In this document: positions 36,045 to 47,560 of the stretch, piece by piece | How positions within the stretch are numbered: position 1 is the first letter of the stretch | Layout of the letters: the number at the start of each line of letters is the position of its first letter | Assembly (NCBI RefSeq): GCF_964340395.1 | Contig: NC_135561.1 | Coordinates: 23,876,986 to 23,940,985, forward strand | Reading direction: 5' to 3' | DNA: 64,000 nucleotides | Source: Glandiceps talaboti | Taxonomy: Eukaryota; Hemichordata; Enteropneusta; Spengelidae | The notes under the pieces: generated by a model | Told to the model about the DNA's origin: nothing | The model's input: only the letters and a program-made list of their open reading frames with translations | The model's database searches: none | Translations under genes and position numbers: made by a program

Positions 36045-36405
36045 TAATAATAATAATAATGTTGGTTTCTTATATAGCGCTTTCCCACTCCGTGCTCAAA
36101 GTGCTTTACAATTATTACCCCTGGCTCGGATCAGAACGGCACAACGGCCCTTTAGTGTTCCTCAACTCCCCGGGGAGCATACAATCCATGGCAGCTATTT
36201 AAGCGCATAGGATTAAAGCCTTCACATTGCAACCTACATCCTACCAAGTCCCCAGTTATACAGCTGGGTTGACTGAGGCATGTACAGTCGTGGTTCAAAT
36301 CTTGCCCAAGGACTTTAGTCACTCAGAAACAAACAGCAGGCAGCGACGGGGCTCAAACCTGCAACCTGTAGATTCCAAGCCAGTCACGCTAGCCATTCAC
36401 CCAGG
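36045..36405 (-). mobile_element. tRNA-derived SINE, minus strand
   Basis: On the minus strand the head has a box-A-like TAGCGTGACTGG and a box-B-like GGTTTGAGCCCC, suggesting a tRNA-derived RNA polymerase III promoter. The 3' end has AAAGCGCTATATAAG followed by a (ATT)n tail, as in SINEs that borrow an L2/CR1-type tail. The flanks share TATAA. The empty version of the site is visible at about 35600-35650, where ATAGCGCATAACCATAC runs uninterrupted. It is inserted in RRP1 intron 1. Confidence 0.85.
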
Positions 36406-36789
36406 TATAACCATACCTCTCAATGGTTTCAATCTTTTTTTTCTTAATTAACATGGAATTATTATGTACTACTTTTCGACTTGATTCATACACTATTCAC
36501 CCATGAAATGATAGAGTACCCTGATAGATTATGGGCGCTGCACTAGTGGTGACCGGACGTGCGTTCATGGTCTCCGTGTTCATCATAATTGTTTAACTCT
36601 ATCGACTTAAAAACCAACTGTCTTATGTGCTGCTTATAGTTCGTAGTATTGATGTGAAGTGTACCACGATGTTGATGAAGATTTTTAAAGCTTATGTGGT
36701 AGTTACTGTATGTTTTCTTGCCACCGAGTATGGAGTGCAAGCCTCAATGGGACAAAATGGTGGCGGGAACAGAGACAATGGCCCATGTC

Positions 36790-39175
36790 AGTTCGCATAA
36801 TATGCTACAGCCGTGAGTTAATTACTACATTTAAATCATATACAGATATTAGCGACCTTACTCTCCAGAACATACCAGATGAAATGAAAGCAAACAGAGA
36901 CAGAAATCGTGATGATATCAATGAGAGAAATTACACGCGGAAAAGAGGAAAACGAGGTGGTCTCAAGAGAAGACTCAAACAAACTAAGACAAGACTTCCA
37001 CTTCCCTCAATAATTCTCTCCAATGTACGTTCTATCCGACCAAATCTGAATAACAACTTTGATGAATTGCAAGCCAATGCTTGTTTCATGAACGAATTCA
37101 GAGATGCATGCCTTTTATGTTTAACTGAAACTTGGTTATGTGACAAAGTAAGTGACAATAGTATGGACATTGATGGTTTTAGTAGTCCTATCTGGTTGGA
37201 CAAGGATAAGACCCTCAGTGGGAAATCGTGTGGAGGGGGAGTGTGTATTATCATATGTGAATGAGAAATGGTGTAGTAGAAGCAGTGTTACTATTCAAAA
37301 GGAATTGTGTACTTCGGACATCGAACTTCTCTCCGTGTCTCTTAGGCCAAGATACCTGCCTCGTGAGTTTGGACAAATATTTCTAACTGTTGTCTATATT
37401 CTACCATCTGCTAATGTTTCACGTTCAGCCTCAGAGATTGCTGATACAGTATAAGCTCTACAGTCTATCTGTCCAGACACACCCAACTTTATTTAAGGTG
37501 ATTTCAATTCCTGTACCTTAAAATCAAATTTACCAAACTTCAAACAGTATGTTTCATGCCCAACTCGCCAGAACAATACCCTTGATTTACATTATGGGAA
37601 TATCCCAGCTGCATACAAAGCTACGTCTCTGCCACCTCTAGGAAATTCTGATCACAACATCGTACATCTGCTTCCTGCATACAGACCCAAAATTAAAACT
37701 GAAAGAACTCTGAAGAAAGAATTTAAAGTGTGGTCATCGGATAGTGAAGAACGGCTGCAAAGCTGTTTTGAGAGTACAGACTGGAATTTATATCGTCACT
37801 TGATTCAAAGAATGAAGCAGCTGACGTCATTTCTGAATACATTACATTTTGTTGCGATATGATCATTCCTGTGGGTTCTGTAAAAATATTTCCAAGTAAT
37901 AAACCATGGATATCAAAATCTCTCAAAAATACTGTGAACGAAAAAAAGATCGCTTTTCAATCAAATGACCATGCTGAAAGGAAACGTGTGCAACTGAAAC
38001 TTCGCAAAGAAATATGTGACGCCAAGAAATGTTACAATGATAAAATAGAATCACAATTTCAGACTGGTAATATACGTGACGCATGGAAGGGACTTAAGTT
38101 TTTAACTGGACTGAACAAAGCGAAGTTTGCCATTTGTAACTTACCGATAAGGGAACAAGAAAGAAAGGCAAATGAACTAAATGAGATTTACTGTTGCATT
38201 GATATTCACGATTTTGGAAAGGAAATAGATAACATCAGGTTGGATCTTGAGAGTAAAGTAGAAGAAGAAAGTGAATTTGAAATCAGTGATGAACAAGTTA
38301 AGTCTATTTTTAAGAAACTAAATATAAGGAAAGCTATGGGTCCTGATAACAGGTTCCATTGGGAGAACAGTGCTGATGCACTGAAATGGTGTCTGTATAT
38401 GAAAGATTAATAAATAAATAAATAACATGTGGTAGGTTACTGAAGGTCAGTGCATCACAATTAGCTAGTGTTTTCAGTAGATTGTTCAATTGGTCTTACA
38501 ATGATCATACAATACCCACAATTTGGAAAACATCTACCATATGTCCTGTCCCGAAAACTTCCAAGGTATCGTCACTTAATGACTACTGTCCTGTAGCACT
38601 GACTCTCATTGTGATGAAATGCTTTGAGCGTATTTTACTTTGTCACCTCAAGAAACAAACAGATTCACACCTTGACCCATACCAATTTGCATATAAAATT
38701 AATATAGGTACTGTTGATGCAACTCTCACATTACTTCACGATGTGTATACCCATCTTGAAAAACCAAGTTCATTTGTAAGAGTATTGTTTATTGATTTTT
38801 CATCACCCTTTAACACAATTCAAGCACATATGATGGCTCGTAAACTTAGTGATTTATACGTTAACCCAAAACTCATCCTCTGGTTTTTCTTGACAACTGT
38901 TCCCAGTCTGTTTGCTACCAAAGCGTAAATTCGGCCTCCCGTTCAACATTTACGGGTGACCCACAGGGCACAGTAGTCTCTCCCATACTGTTTACACTTT
39001 ACACAAGTGATTGTTCAGGTACCCATACAACTCCACTATCAAATATTCCGATGACACTGCAGTAGTTGACCTGTCAAATTCGGACCGTACTTACTTCAAT
39101 GAAGTTGATAGGTTTGCTACTTGGTGTATAGAAAACTACTTAGATTCAATAAGACTTTTAAACCAAACTAAATGA
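36790..39175 (+). mobile_element. LINE (CR1/L2/Rex1-like), near full length but inactivated
   Basis: Endonuclease part: SNVRSIRPNLNNNFDELQAN, RDACLLCLTETWL, LDLHYGNIPAAYKATSLPP and LGNSDHNIVHLLP. Linker: NKPWISKSLKNTVNEKK. Reverse transcriptase: NIRKAMGPDN, STICPVPKTSKVSSLNDYCP, DPYQFAYKINIGTVDAT, VLFIDFSSPFNTIQ, DPQGTVVSPILF and a YSDDTAVVDLS catalytic box near 39040. Stops or frame breaks occur near 37264, 37454, 37858, 38410, 38926 and 39018. Homology fades after the NYLDS/LNQTK block at about 39175, so the C-terminus is missing. It lies in RRP1 intron 1. Confidence 0.92.
38351..38421 (+). mobile_element. 71-bp AATA-tailed retro-insertion inside the LINE
   Basis: Interrupts the LINE codons for GPDN and GRLLK. 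It ends in (AATA)n, and ATAAC is present on both sides. This looks like a severely 5'-truncated SINE or LINE copy made by target-primed reverse transcription. Confidence 0.7.
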
Positions 39176-39453
39176 TTATATTTTAAAGATATCTGCTTTG
39201 CATTGCTTTATTTTTATCATTTTATCTGACCTACAGAGGTCAAAGATCATGTTTCATTTTAAAGACATTAACAGTGTGTACATTTTATTTTGTATTTATT
39301 GTATCTTTATTTTAATATGTGTTTAACTTTAATGTATGGATCCATGTTTCTCTACGTGAGATAATAACGTTTTCTTGTATCTTGTAGTTTGGTATCCCTA
39401 ATTTAAAGATAACAAAGTTTGTTGTAAACTATGGGGAAACTCAAGTCACTTTA

Positions 39454-39605
39454 TTAGCTCCGATGTCAGCGAAAGCTGACACTGTGACAGTGTAAGCGTT
39501 AGGTATAGGTTGGTATAGGTATAGAGGGATAAGTGATCATGGTCTGTCTGTCAACTTTTTTTATTTTCATCATATTCTCCGAAAGTGACAGTCAGAATAC
39601 AGAGG
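39454..39605. mobile_element. Repeat family C, left-end fragment
   Basis: TAGCTCCGATGTCAGCGAAAG at the start and TTATTTTCATCATATTCTCC near the end match the left end of the copy at 56840. It then runs into the (GT)n array. Confidence 0.82.
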
Positions 39606-39621
39606 GCTTGAAAAGTCTGTG

Positions 39622-39626
<5 letters not shown>

Positions 39627-39718
<92 letters not shown>

Positions 39719-39790
39719 TGTGTGTGTCTGTGTCTGTGTCTGTGTGTGTGTGTCTGTGTCTGTGTCTGTGTCTGTGTGTGTGTGTGTGTA
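39627..39790. repeat. (GT)n microsatellite with CTGTGT interruptions (~164 bp)
   Basis: A long GT run followed by a mixed GTCTGTGTCT stretch. It sits between a family C left end and family D sequence, so it marks a junction of two repeat families. Confidence 0.98.
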
Positions 39791-39884
39791 AACGACAAAG
39801 TAAAAAACCGCCTGACCGATTGACTTGATATTTGATGGGGACATTACTTATGGTGTTCTAATGAAAAACTGTTCCAATCAAAAT

Positions 39885-40960
39885 GATCTTACAACCGGTT
39901 TGTGATTTGGGTCAAAAAATGTAATTTTTGGTAAAAAAACTTAACCTCAGAAACTACTGGGCAGATTGGTGTGAAATTTGGTGGAAACATTCTTAAGGGG
40001 GTGTAAAGTAAGATTTGTTCATGACATGATGATTCCATCAGTAATAAGCAAATTAGGGGGACAAATGTGTCTTTTTGGTCAAAAGTCAATAATTCCAAAA
40101 CTACTGAGCAGATTGGGCTGAAATTTAATGGGAATGCATCTAGGGATGTATAGATGAAGAAATATTAAGGATACAATGATGTCATGAGTGATATGCAAAT
40201 TAGGTGTAAAAATGTTCATTCTTGGTCAAAAACTTGTATCTCACAAAGTAAATGGTTAATGACACTGAAACTTGGTGAGATGTTTCTAGAAGAGTTATTA
40301 TGCAGATTTTCTTCAAAATATTTTGACACAATTGGCCAAAGCAACCATGACCACGCCCTGAGCAACAACCATTTGGCAGTATATTTTGGTCAAATAACAA
40401 CATCATCTGGTAGGCAAGTGAGTAAACATTCAAAAAATGTATGCAAATATCCCTAGCAACCATGACCACGCACATAGCAAAAGCCAAACGGTCATGTATT
40501 TCATGAAGATAACAACAGGGATTAATAGGCAATTGAATAAACATTCAAAAATGTATGTAAATTTGCCTAGCAACAAGACCACACCCATAGCAACAACCAA
40601 ATAATAGCGTATATTGCAAAGATAACAGGAATAGTAAGACAAATGAATAAACATTCAAAAAATGTATGCAAATGTCTGAGTTAAGTGATCACATATATTG
40701 AAAAGATAATATTAGGAATTCATACACAAGTGAACAAAATCATTCAAAAATGTATGCAACTATATCTAGCAACATGACCATGCCCATAGCAACAGCCAAA
40801 TGATTGTGTATATCGCAAAGATAGCAACATGGTTGGATAGGCAACTGGATAGTCATTCAGCAAATGAACACCTATTGTTAGCATGGACTAGACTAGTATG
40901 TTTATCCATATGCTAGTCTAGCATATGGATAAACATTTTTAAAAACTTTACAGTTGTGCT
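39885..40960. mobile_element. Repeat family D, long copy with palindrome
   Basis: Closely follows 14770-15956, including CAGAAACTACTGGGCAGATT, the ~118-bp units with CCATGACCACGCCC, and the terminal CAGTTGTGCT. Near its right end it carries a 39-bp perfect palindrome (40898-40936) where the 14.7-kb copy has only one arm. Its left end is replaced by the GT array. Confidence 0.87.
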
Positions 40961-41742
40961 ACAATGGCATTGGCGGTATTTTTAGACTAATTTTCTTGAA
41001 AATTCACAAATTTTGGGATTTTAAAGCTGTCTGTCGCAATGTTTTTCAAAATCCATGAATGAAGAATTGTAGTACGTGTGGATACGAATCGAATGATATA
41101 TTGGGTGTTTAGGCACGTAGAAAATTCCTTGACAGAGATAGGATTTGAACGTACAATGTAGTCCTTGCAGCCATATAGAATCTTCGAAAATGTCATGTCA
41201 CCAAGTATGACAACCATGGGACAGCAGGTTCGTAAATCTTCTGCAGGTATGTTCTATACAAAGCACTTATCCCCAAAAATCGGTGAATTATGTGATGTAA
41301 CAAACTATGGCTTTCGAGAGAAAATAAATTCGTAACCGTGAATAAATGTTTGTGTAGTTTTATTAAATGTAAATATGAGACAGTATGCAGCAGGGTCGTA
41401 AATCTTTACCTGTATTTTCTATGGACAATCGGTGCCGTGGTGGTACACATGGACGGTGTAACGTGTATCATCATGCTAGGCACAACATTAGTCAAGTTAC
41501 GTGTACACTGTATGCCTGTAATGCTGTCACTCGGTAAATTGTATCATGTACTAATAATATATTCTGGCCTTTGAGTGAGAAATGAGACAAATAAAATTTA
41601 TAACTGTTAGTAAATGTATGTACTTGTACTATATTAATTGCAATTGTGGGATGGCTGGGTTGTGCAAGATTGTGAATTTTCAAAAACAAATGATAAAGAG
41701 TTAATAATAGTATTTTGTGATGTCTACCTAATAATGGTTTAT
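40961..41742. other. RRP1 intron 1, nothing recognised
   Basis: No exon or repeat was recognised. The phrase TCGTAAATCTT occurs twice (about 41229 and 41395). Confidence 0.5.
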
Positions 41743-42874
41743 TAGTCCCCGCCGGACGAAGTCCGGGACGGGGACTTATGGATTGGGTTCCGTCTGTCCG
41801 TCCGTCCGTCCATCAGTCTGTCCGCAGCCGTTTCTTGGAGATGCCTGGACCGATTTCTTTCAAACTTGGCACAGGGGCAACATACAATGGCATACATATG
41901 CACGTCAATTTGTTTCATGATATGATCCAATATGGCCGCCTAGCAGCCATTTTGTTTGCAAATTTTCCCTGTCTAAAGCCATAACTCAGACATGCTTGAA
42001 CAGATCTCATTCAAAGTTGGTATTAGGACAGTGTTCTATGGCATATATGTGCATATTCATTGTTGTTAAGATACGATCCAATATGGCCGCCTAGCAGCCA
42101 TTTTGTTTGCGAATTTTCCATGTCCAAAGCCATAACTCAGACATGTCTGAACAGATCTCATTCAAAGTTGGTATTAGGACAGTGTTCTATGACATACATG
42201 TGCATATTCATTGTTGTTAAGATACGATCCAATATGGCCGCCTAGCAGCCATTTTGTTTGCGAATTTTCCATGTCCAAAGCCATAACTCAGACATGTTTG
42301 AAAAGATCTCATTCAAAGTTGGTATTAAAACAGTGTTCTATGACATACATGTTCATATCCATTTTCATCATGATGCGATCCAATATGGCTACCTGGCAGC
42401 CATTTTGTTTGTGAATTTTCCATGTCCAATGCCATAACTCAGACATGCTTGAACAGATCTTATTCAAAGTTGGTGTTAGGACAGTGTTGTATGACATACA
42501 CGTGCATATCCATTTTCGTCGTGATACAATCCGATATGGCTACCTGGCAGCCATTTTGTTGGCGCAGTTTTCATGTCCAAAGCCATAACTCAGACATGCT
42601 TGAATCCCCCCCCCCCCCCCCCCCCCCATACCCGACCCATTCTTTATTGTTGTATGGTTTATTCCATCACGTCATCTTGAGGAGTAGGCATGTCCCATGT
42701 CCAATGAGGAGACACAACATGAGTAGGCATTTTCCATGTCCAACGAGCAGACACAACATATCTAAGTCTGTTTGATTTAGGTTCACAAGTGTTGTTGCAT
42801 GATCAGAGTAGTGATATCAAGAAAATGACAACATAAACTGCCAGTTCCTTAAAACCCAATCATAGCGGGGACTA
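41743..42874. mobile_element. Repeat family A, longest copy, with 151-bp internal tandem repeat
   Basis: Ends are TAGTCCCCGCCGGACGAAG and GCGGGGACTA. The left terminus folds on itself (AGTCCCCG/CGGGGACT around GGAC-GAA-GTCC). A 151-bp unit repeats at exact spacing: CATGCTTG or its variants start at 41991, 42142, 42293, 42444 and 42595. A run of about 22 C follows at about 42606-42627. Copies 1, 2, 4 and 5 hold fewer units. Confidence 0.92.
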
Positions 42875-42892
42875 TGTTATTCTCAATGACTT

Positions 42893-43143
42893 GTTTTTCT
42901 GAGATTTTGTGTAATTTTCATAGCAGTAGATCTTCTGTAAAATGGTGACTATGGTATAAAAGTACAATACATTACCAACTTCTGTGTAAAATGTGTTTTA
43001 TATTGAGACATCATATGAAACCAGTAACCACTTTATTACATCGCTAAAACAAAACTGCATAGTGAAGAACTGAACCACTTCTACATGTCACCAAAATAAA
43101 ATAAAAACAAACCAGTGGAGCTATTCTGACCAATAGGTCATTT
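42893..43143. mobile_element. Repeat family C, right-end fragment
   Basis: Matches the right ends of the copies finishing near 51444 and 58976, including TAAAATGGTGACTATGGTAT, ACCACTTTATTACATCGCTA and TGACCAATAGGTCATTTGTT. Confidence 0.88.
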
Positions 43144-43154
43144 GTTAAAATTAA

Positions 43155-43760
43155 CAAATTGTTTTCTATCACTGAGATATGATATGAACCACTCAATAGC
43201 CGAAGCATTTAAATTATAGATTTTAAGTTTATCAATGAGCAGTTTATGATTGACCAAATCAAAAGCTTTAGATAAGTCTAGAAAAACTATGCTACTCCAT
43301 TCATTATTATTAATAGCTTTATAGCAAAGGTCTACGAAATAGGTTAGAGAAGTCTGACAGGAATAGCCAGGACGAAATCCAGATTGAAAGGGAGAGAGTA
43401 AATCAAATTGAGTGAGATAATAGTAGAGGCTTTGATGGACATGGGATTCAAGAAGTTTAGAGAGACAAGGTAGTATAGAAATGGGTCAAAAGTTGGAACA
43501 TGATTCAGTTGAGTTAGCTTTATGGAGGGGAAGTACTTTGGCAATTTTCCAGTGAGATGGAAAATAATTATTGACTATACAAAGATTAACAATTTTAAAA
43601 ATATGAGTAGCAATATAAGGAGCACTAAGTTTAAAAAATTTAGCACTGATTCCATCCCACCCAGTAGCTTTAGAAGTATCCAAGTCTAGTAAAAACTTAA
43701 GAACCTTTGTCTGAGAAATAAGTGGAATTTTAAAACTATAAAGTATATTCTTTGACATGA
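43155..43760 (-). mobile_element. LINE remnant, N-terminal reverse-transcriptase half
   Basis: The minus strand reads LLDLDTSKATGWDGISAKFF, NYFPSHWKIAKVLPLHKAN, then past one in-frame stop PISILPCLSKLLESHV, FDLLSPFQSGFRPGYSCQTS, SSIVFLDLSKAFDLVNHKLL and IEWFISYLSDRKQFVNF. These are reverse-transcriptase motifs up to the D-L-S-K-A-F-D box. The catalytic YADD part is missing. The fragment is inactive and lies in RRP1 intron 1. Confidence 0.9.
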
Positions 43761-43917
43761 CAAAGTTGTTAAGTGTTTCAGTATCAAACGTTTCAGTAAT
43801 TGAGTTATTTTTGTAAGAGAGTTTGCAATATTAACAAAGTGTCTGTTAAATAACTCAACTATCAACGTAAAATTACTATTGTATTGTATTTGAAAAAGAT
43901 ATAATATTTAGATATAC

Positions 43918-44120
43918 GTGATGGAAAAAGAGGGAGAGGGCGACCAAAGCTGACATGGAAGAGTATGGTGGAAGGACAAATTAAACAGATTGGATTAAAC
44001 ATCAATGACTATGGGAACAGGCAGAAATGGAGGAATGGGATTGCCACATGGAAAGAAGGACAGTCGGTGACCCCCCCGCCAGAGGGAAGAAATCGACTTT
44101 AATTAATGATGATGATGATA
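43918..44120 (+). mobile_element. RTE-like LINE 3' fragment
   Basis: Encodes DGKRGRGRPKLTWKSMVEGQ and later NRQKWRNGIATWKEG, resembling the GRP-x-W C-terminal segment of some LINE polyproteins. It ends in a GATGATGATGAT-type tail typical of RTE elements. It stops about 80 bp before RRP1 exon 2. Confidence 0.7.
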
Positions 44121-44197
44121 AACAATGGTAATTCACACATCAGACATTGAGGGCATACTTATGATATTTAGACTATTATTTGTGTTTGACATTGCAG

Positions 44198-44338
44198 ATG
44201 CATTTGATGAGACAGACCTTTTAAAGATATGGAAAGGTTTGTTCTACTGTATGTGGATGAGTGATAAACCACTGATACAAGAGGAGCTAGCTGAGACCAT
44301 CTCACATTTAATACATGCATTTCAGTCACCACAGTCAG
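44198..44338 (+). CDS. RRP1: RRP1 (Nop52), coding exon 2
   Basis: Follows the acceptor TTTGACATTGCAG and ends at the donor AGTCAG/GTAGGT, phase 1 on both sides. The peptide AFDETDLLKIWKGLFYCMWM continues as SDKPLIQEELAETISHLIHA and ends FQSPQS. It matches the Nop52-family core (ELLK-WKGLFYCMWM-DKPL-QEEL). The splice with exon 1 gives ...SKLNK-Y-AFDE... and the last base joins exon 3 to make Ala. Intron 1 is 10.2 kb and intron 2 is 8.3 kb. Confidence 0.97.
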
Positions 44339-44437
44339 GTAGGTTGTCATAGAAACATGATCCCCTGTAAAATTCTACTTAAAGTATGTTTAATGTACAT
44401 GTAACTTCAAATGTAGTTACTATGGCAACCAGTGAGT

Positions 44438-44931
44438 AATAATAATAATAATAATAATTTTATTTCGGTAAAGGGCCACGGCCCATCATACAAAAATTAC
44501 ATACACAGGTGAAACACACTGGATTGGTCAACATATAGTAAAAGTTATCCAACTACACATATGCCATAAGACGAAATTAATGATACAAAAATCTAGACTT
44601 CCTTCAAAAACCTCTCTCGTGTTTGGAAGGACTTAAATATGAAAATAGCCAACTGAAAATTAAGCTTGGAGTTTGCATTTGAAAGAAGATAATTAAACTT
44701 TTCCCTGGATGGGAAAGTATAATAATACTTGGGAATGTGTACGGCTCTGTCATCAGCATATAATGGACATGACATCAAAAAGTGATATTCATCTTCTATA
44801 ACAGAAACGTCAAAAAGTACACAAAAAGGGCAGCATCGAACAGTTAAAAGAACATTTTCGTGTCTACCCGATTCCACTCTTAGATTGTGACTAGAGCAAC
44901 GGAATCGAGCTAATGCACGTTTGTATTTCAT
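44438..44931 (-). mobile_element. 5'-truncated LINE insertion with 11-bp target duplication
   Basis: The minus strand encodes a LINE C-terminal segment with KYKRALARFRCSSHNLRVES, CCPFC and EDEYHFLMSCPLY, a zinc-finger-like tail of the reverse-transcriptase polyprotein, ending FLKEV and a stop. The 3' tail is (ATT)n at the low-coordinate end. AACCAGTGAGT is present exactly on both sides (44427-44437 and 44932-44942). The insertion is only 494 bp, is intact as a copy event and lies in RRP1 intron 2. Confidence 0.95.
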
Positions 44932-45107
44932 AACCAGTGAGTGGAATATCACAACTTTGAGAATTGCTGTGTTGTGTTTGCTTGCTTGTGGCAGTGAAGA
45001 ATGAGAAATGTTTGAAGCAAATATACATACAATTTAATTAGTGTCAGTAACTTGCAAAGTATAAACACCACAGGATCCCACATTAATTATTCTGTTTACT
45101 AATTAGA

Positions 45108-47560
45108 ACATTGAATGTGATAATGATCGAATGGAACTGTGTATCTCATAACATTGAATGTGATAATGATGGAATGGAACTGTGTATCTCATAACATTGA
45201 ATGTGATAATGATCGAATGGAACTGTGTATCTCATAACATTGAATGTGATAATGATAGAACGGAACTGTGTATCTCATAACATTGAATGTGATAATGATA
45301 GAATGGAACTGTGTATCTCATAACATTGAATGTGATAATGATAGAATGGAACTGTGTATCTCATAACATTGAATGTGATAATGATCGAATGGAACTGTGT
45401 ATCTCATAACATTGAATGTGATAATGATCGAATGGAACTGTGTATCTCATAACATTGAATGTGATAATGATAGAATGGAACTGTATCTCATAACATTGAA
45501 TGTGATAATGATGGAATGGAACTGTATCTCATAACATTGAATGTGATAATGATAGAATGGAACTGTATATCTCATAACATTGAATGTGATAATGATAGAA
45601 TGGAACTGTATCTCATAACATTGAATGTGATAATGATAGAATGGAACTGTATCTCATAACATTGAATGTGATAATGATAGAATGGAACTGTATAGCTCAT
45701 AACATTGAATGTGATAATGATGGAATGGAACTGTATCTCATAACATTGAATGTGATAATGATAGAATGGAACTGTATCTCATAACATTGAATGTGATAAT
45801 GATGGAATGGAACTGTATCTCATAACATTGAATGTGATAATGATAGAATGGAACTGTATATCTCATAACATTGAATGTGATAATGATAGAATGGAACTGT
45901 ATATCTCATAACATTGAATGTGATAATGATGGAATGGAACTGTATCTCATAACATTGAATGTGATAATGATGGAATGGAACTGTATCTCATAACATTGAA
46001 TGTGATAATGATGGAATGGAACTGTATCTCATAACACTGAATGTGATAATGATAGAATGGAACTGTATATCTCATAACATTGAATGTGATAATGATCGAA
46101 TGGAACTGTGTATCTCATAACATTGAATGTGATAATGATCGAAGGGAACTGTGTATCTCATAACATTGAATGTGATAATGATCGAAGGGAACTGTGTATC
46201 TCATAACATTGAATGTGATAATGATAGAATGGAACTGTGTATCTCATAACATTGAATGTGATAATGATAGAATGGAACTGTGTATCTCATAACATTGAAT
46301 GTGATAATGATAGAATGGAACTGTATCTCATAACATTGAATGTGATAATGATCGAATGGAACTGTATCTCATAACATTGAATGTGATAATGATAGAATGG
46401 AACTGTATCTCATAACATTGAATGTGATAATGATAGAATGGAACTGTATAGCTCATAACATTGAATGTGATAATGATGGAATGGAACTGTATCTCATAAC
46501 ATTGAATGTGATAATGATAGAATGGAACTGTATCTCATAACATTGAATGTGATAATGATGGAATGGAACTGTATCTCATAACATTGAATGTGATAATGAT
46601 AGAATGGAACTGTATATCTCATAACATTGAATGTGATAATGATAGAATGGAACTGTATATCTCATAACATTGAATGTGATAATGATGGAATGGAACTGTA
46701 TCTCATAACATTGAATGTGATAATGATGGAATGGAACTGTATCTCATAACATTGAATGTGATAATGATGGAATGGAACTGTATCTCATAACATTGAATGT
46801 GATAATGATAGAATGGAACTGTATATCTCATAACATTGAATGTGATAATGATCGAATGGAACTGTGTATCTCATAACATTGAATGTGATAATGATCGAAG
46901 GGAACTGTGTATCTCATAACATTGAATGTGATAATGATCGATGGGAACTGTGTATCTCATAACATTGAATGTGATAATGATAGAATGGAACTGTGTATCT
47001 CATAACATTGAATGTGATAATGATAGAATGGAACTGTGTATCTCATAACATTGAATGTGATAATGATAGAATGGAACTGTGTATCTCATAACATTGAATG
47101 TGATAATGATAGAACGGAACTGTGTATCTCATAACATTGAATGTGATAATGATGGAATGGGACTGTATCTCATAACATTGAATGTGATAATGATAGAATG
47201 GAACTGTATCTCATAACATTGCATGTGATAATGATAGAATGGAACTGTATCTCATAACATTGAATGTGATAATGATAGAATGGAACTGTATATCTCATAA
47301 CATTGAATGTGATAATGATCGAATGGAACTGTGTATCTCATAACATTGAATGTGATAATGATCGAAGGGAACTGTGTATCTCATAACATTGAATGTGATA
47401 ATGATGGAATGGAACTGTGTATCTCATAACATTGAATGTGATAATGATCGAAGGGAACTGTATCTCATAACATTGAATGTGATAATGATCGAAGGGAACT
47501 GTATCTCATAACATTGAATGTGATAATGATAGAATGGAACTGTTTATCTCATAACATTAT
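45108..47560. repeat. Minisatellite with 41-43-bp units, ~58 copies
   Basis: The unit core AACATTGAATGTGATAATGA is followed by a variable base (A, G or C) and GAATGGAACTG, then TATCTCAT with or without an extra TA or GT. A rare variant TATAGCTCAT occurs at 45691 and again at 46447, with the same succession of unit variants around both. This shows a 756-bp higher-order duplication inside the array. It lies in RRP1 intron 2, about 770 bp after exon 2, and does not include a gene splice site. Confidence 0.97.

Noticed and set aside
36045-36405. A functional tRNA gene
   Set aside because: Box-A- and box-B-like words are present, but no cloverleaf or anticodon arm can be drawn, and the body continues into a LINE-type tail. 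It fits a SINE.
39533-39844. Frames of Cys-Val or Thr-His repeats
   Set aside because: Translations of the (GT)n microsatellite.
41778-42775. Open frames through family A (MATWQPFCL, MSKAITQTC)
   Set aside because: Same words in every repeat copy and in several frames, with stops between units. Not a protein.
43344-43544. Minus-strand 66-codon frame starting MPKYFPSIKL
   Set aside because: Shadow of the true reverse-transcriptase frame in the same place, which reads SPFQSGFRPGYSC in another frame.
45085-45107. Strong acceptor-like sequence (CTGTTTACTAATTAG) just before the 41-43-bp array
   Set aside because: The exon 2 to exon 3 junction is complete and in phase without any exon here. No coding similarity follows. 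It may be chance, so it is not claimed as a fourth splice-derived array.
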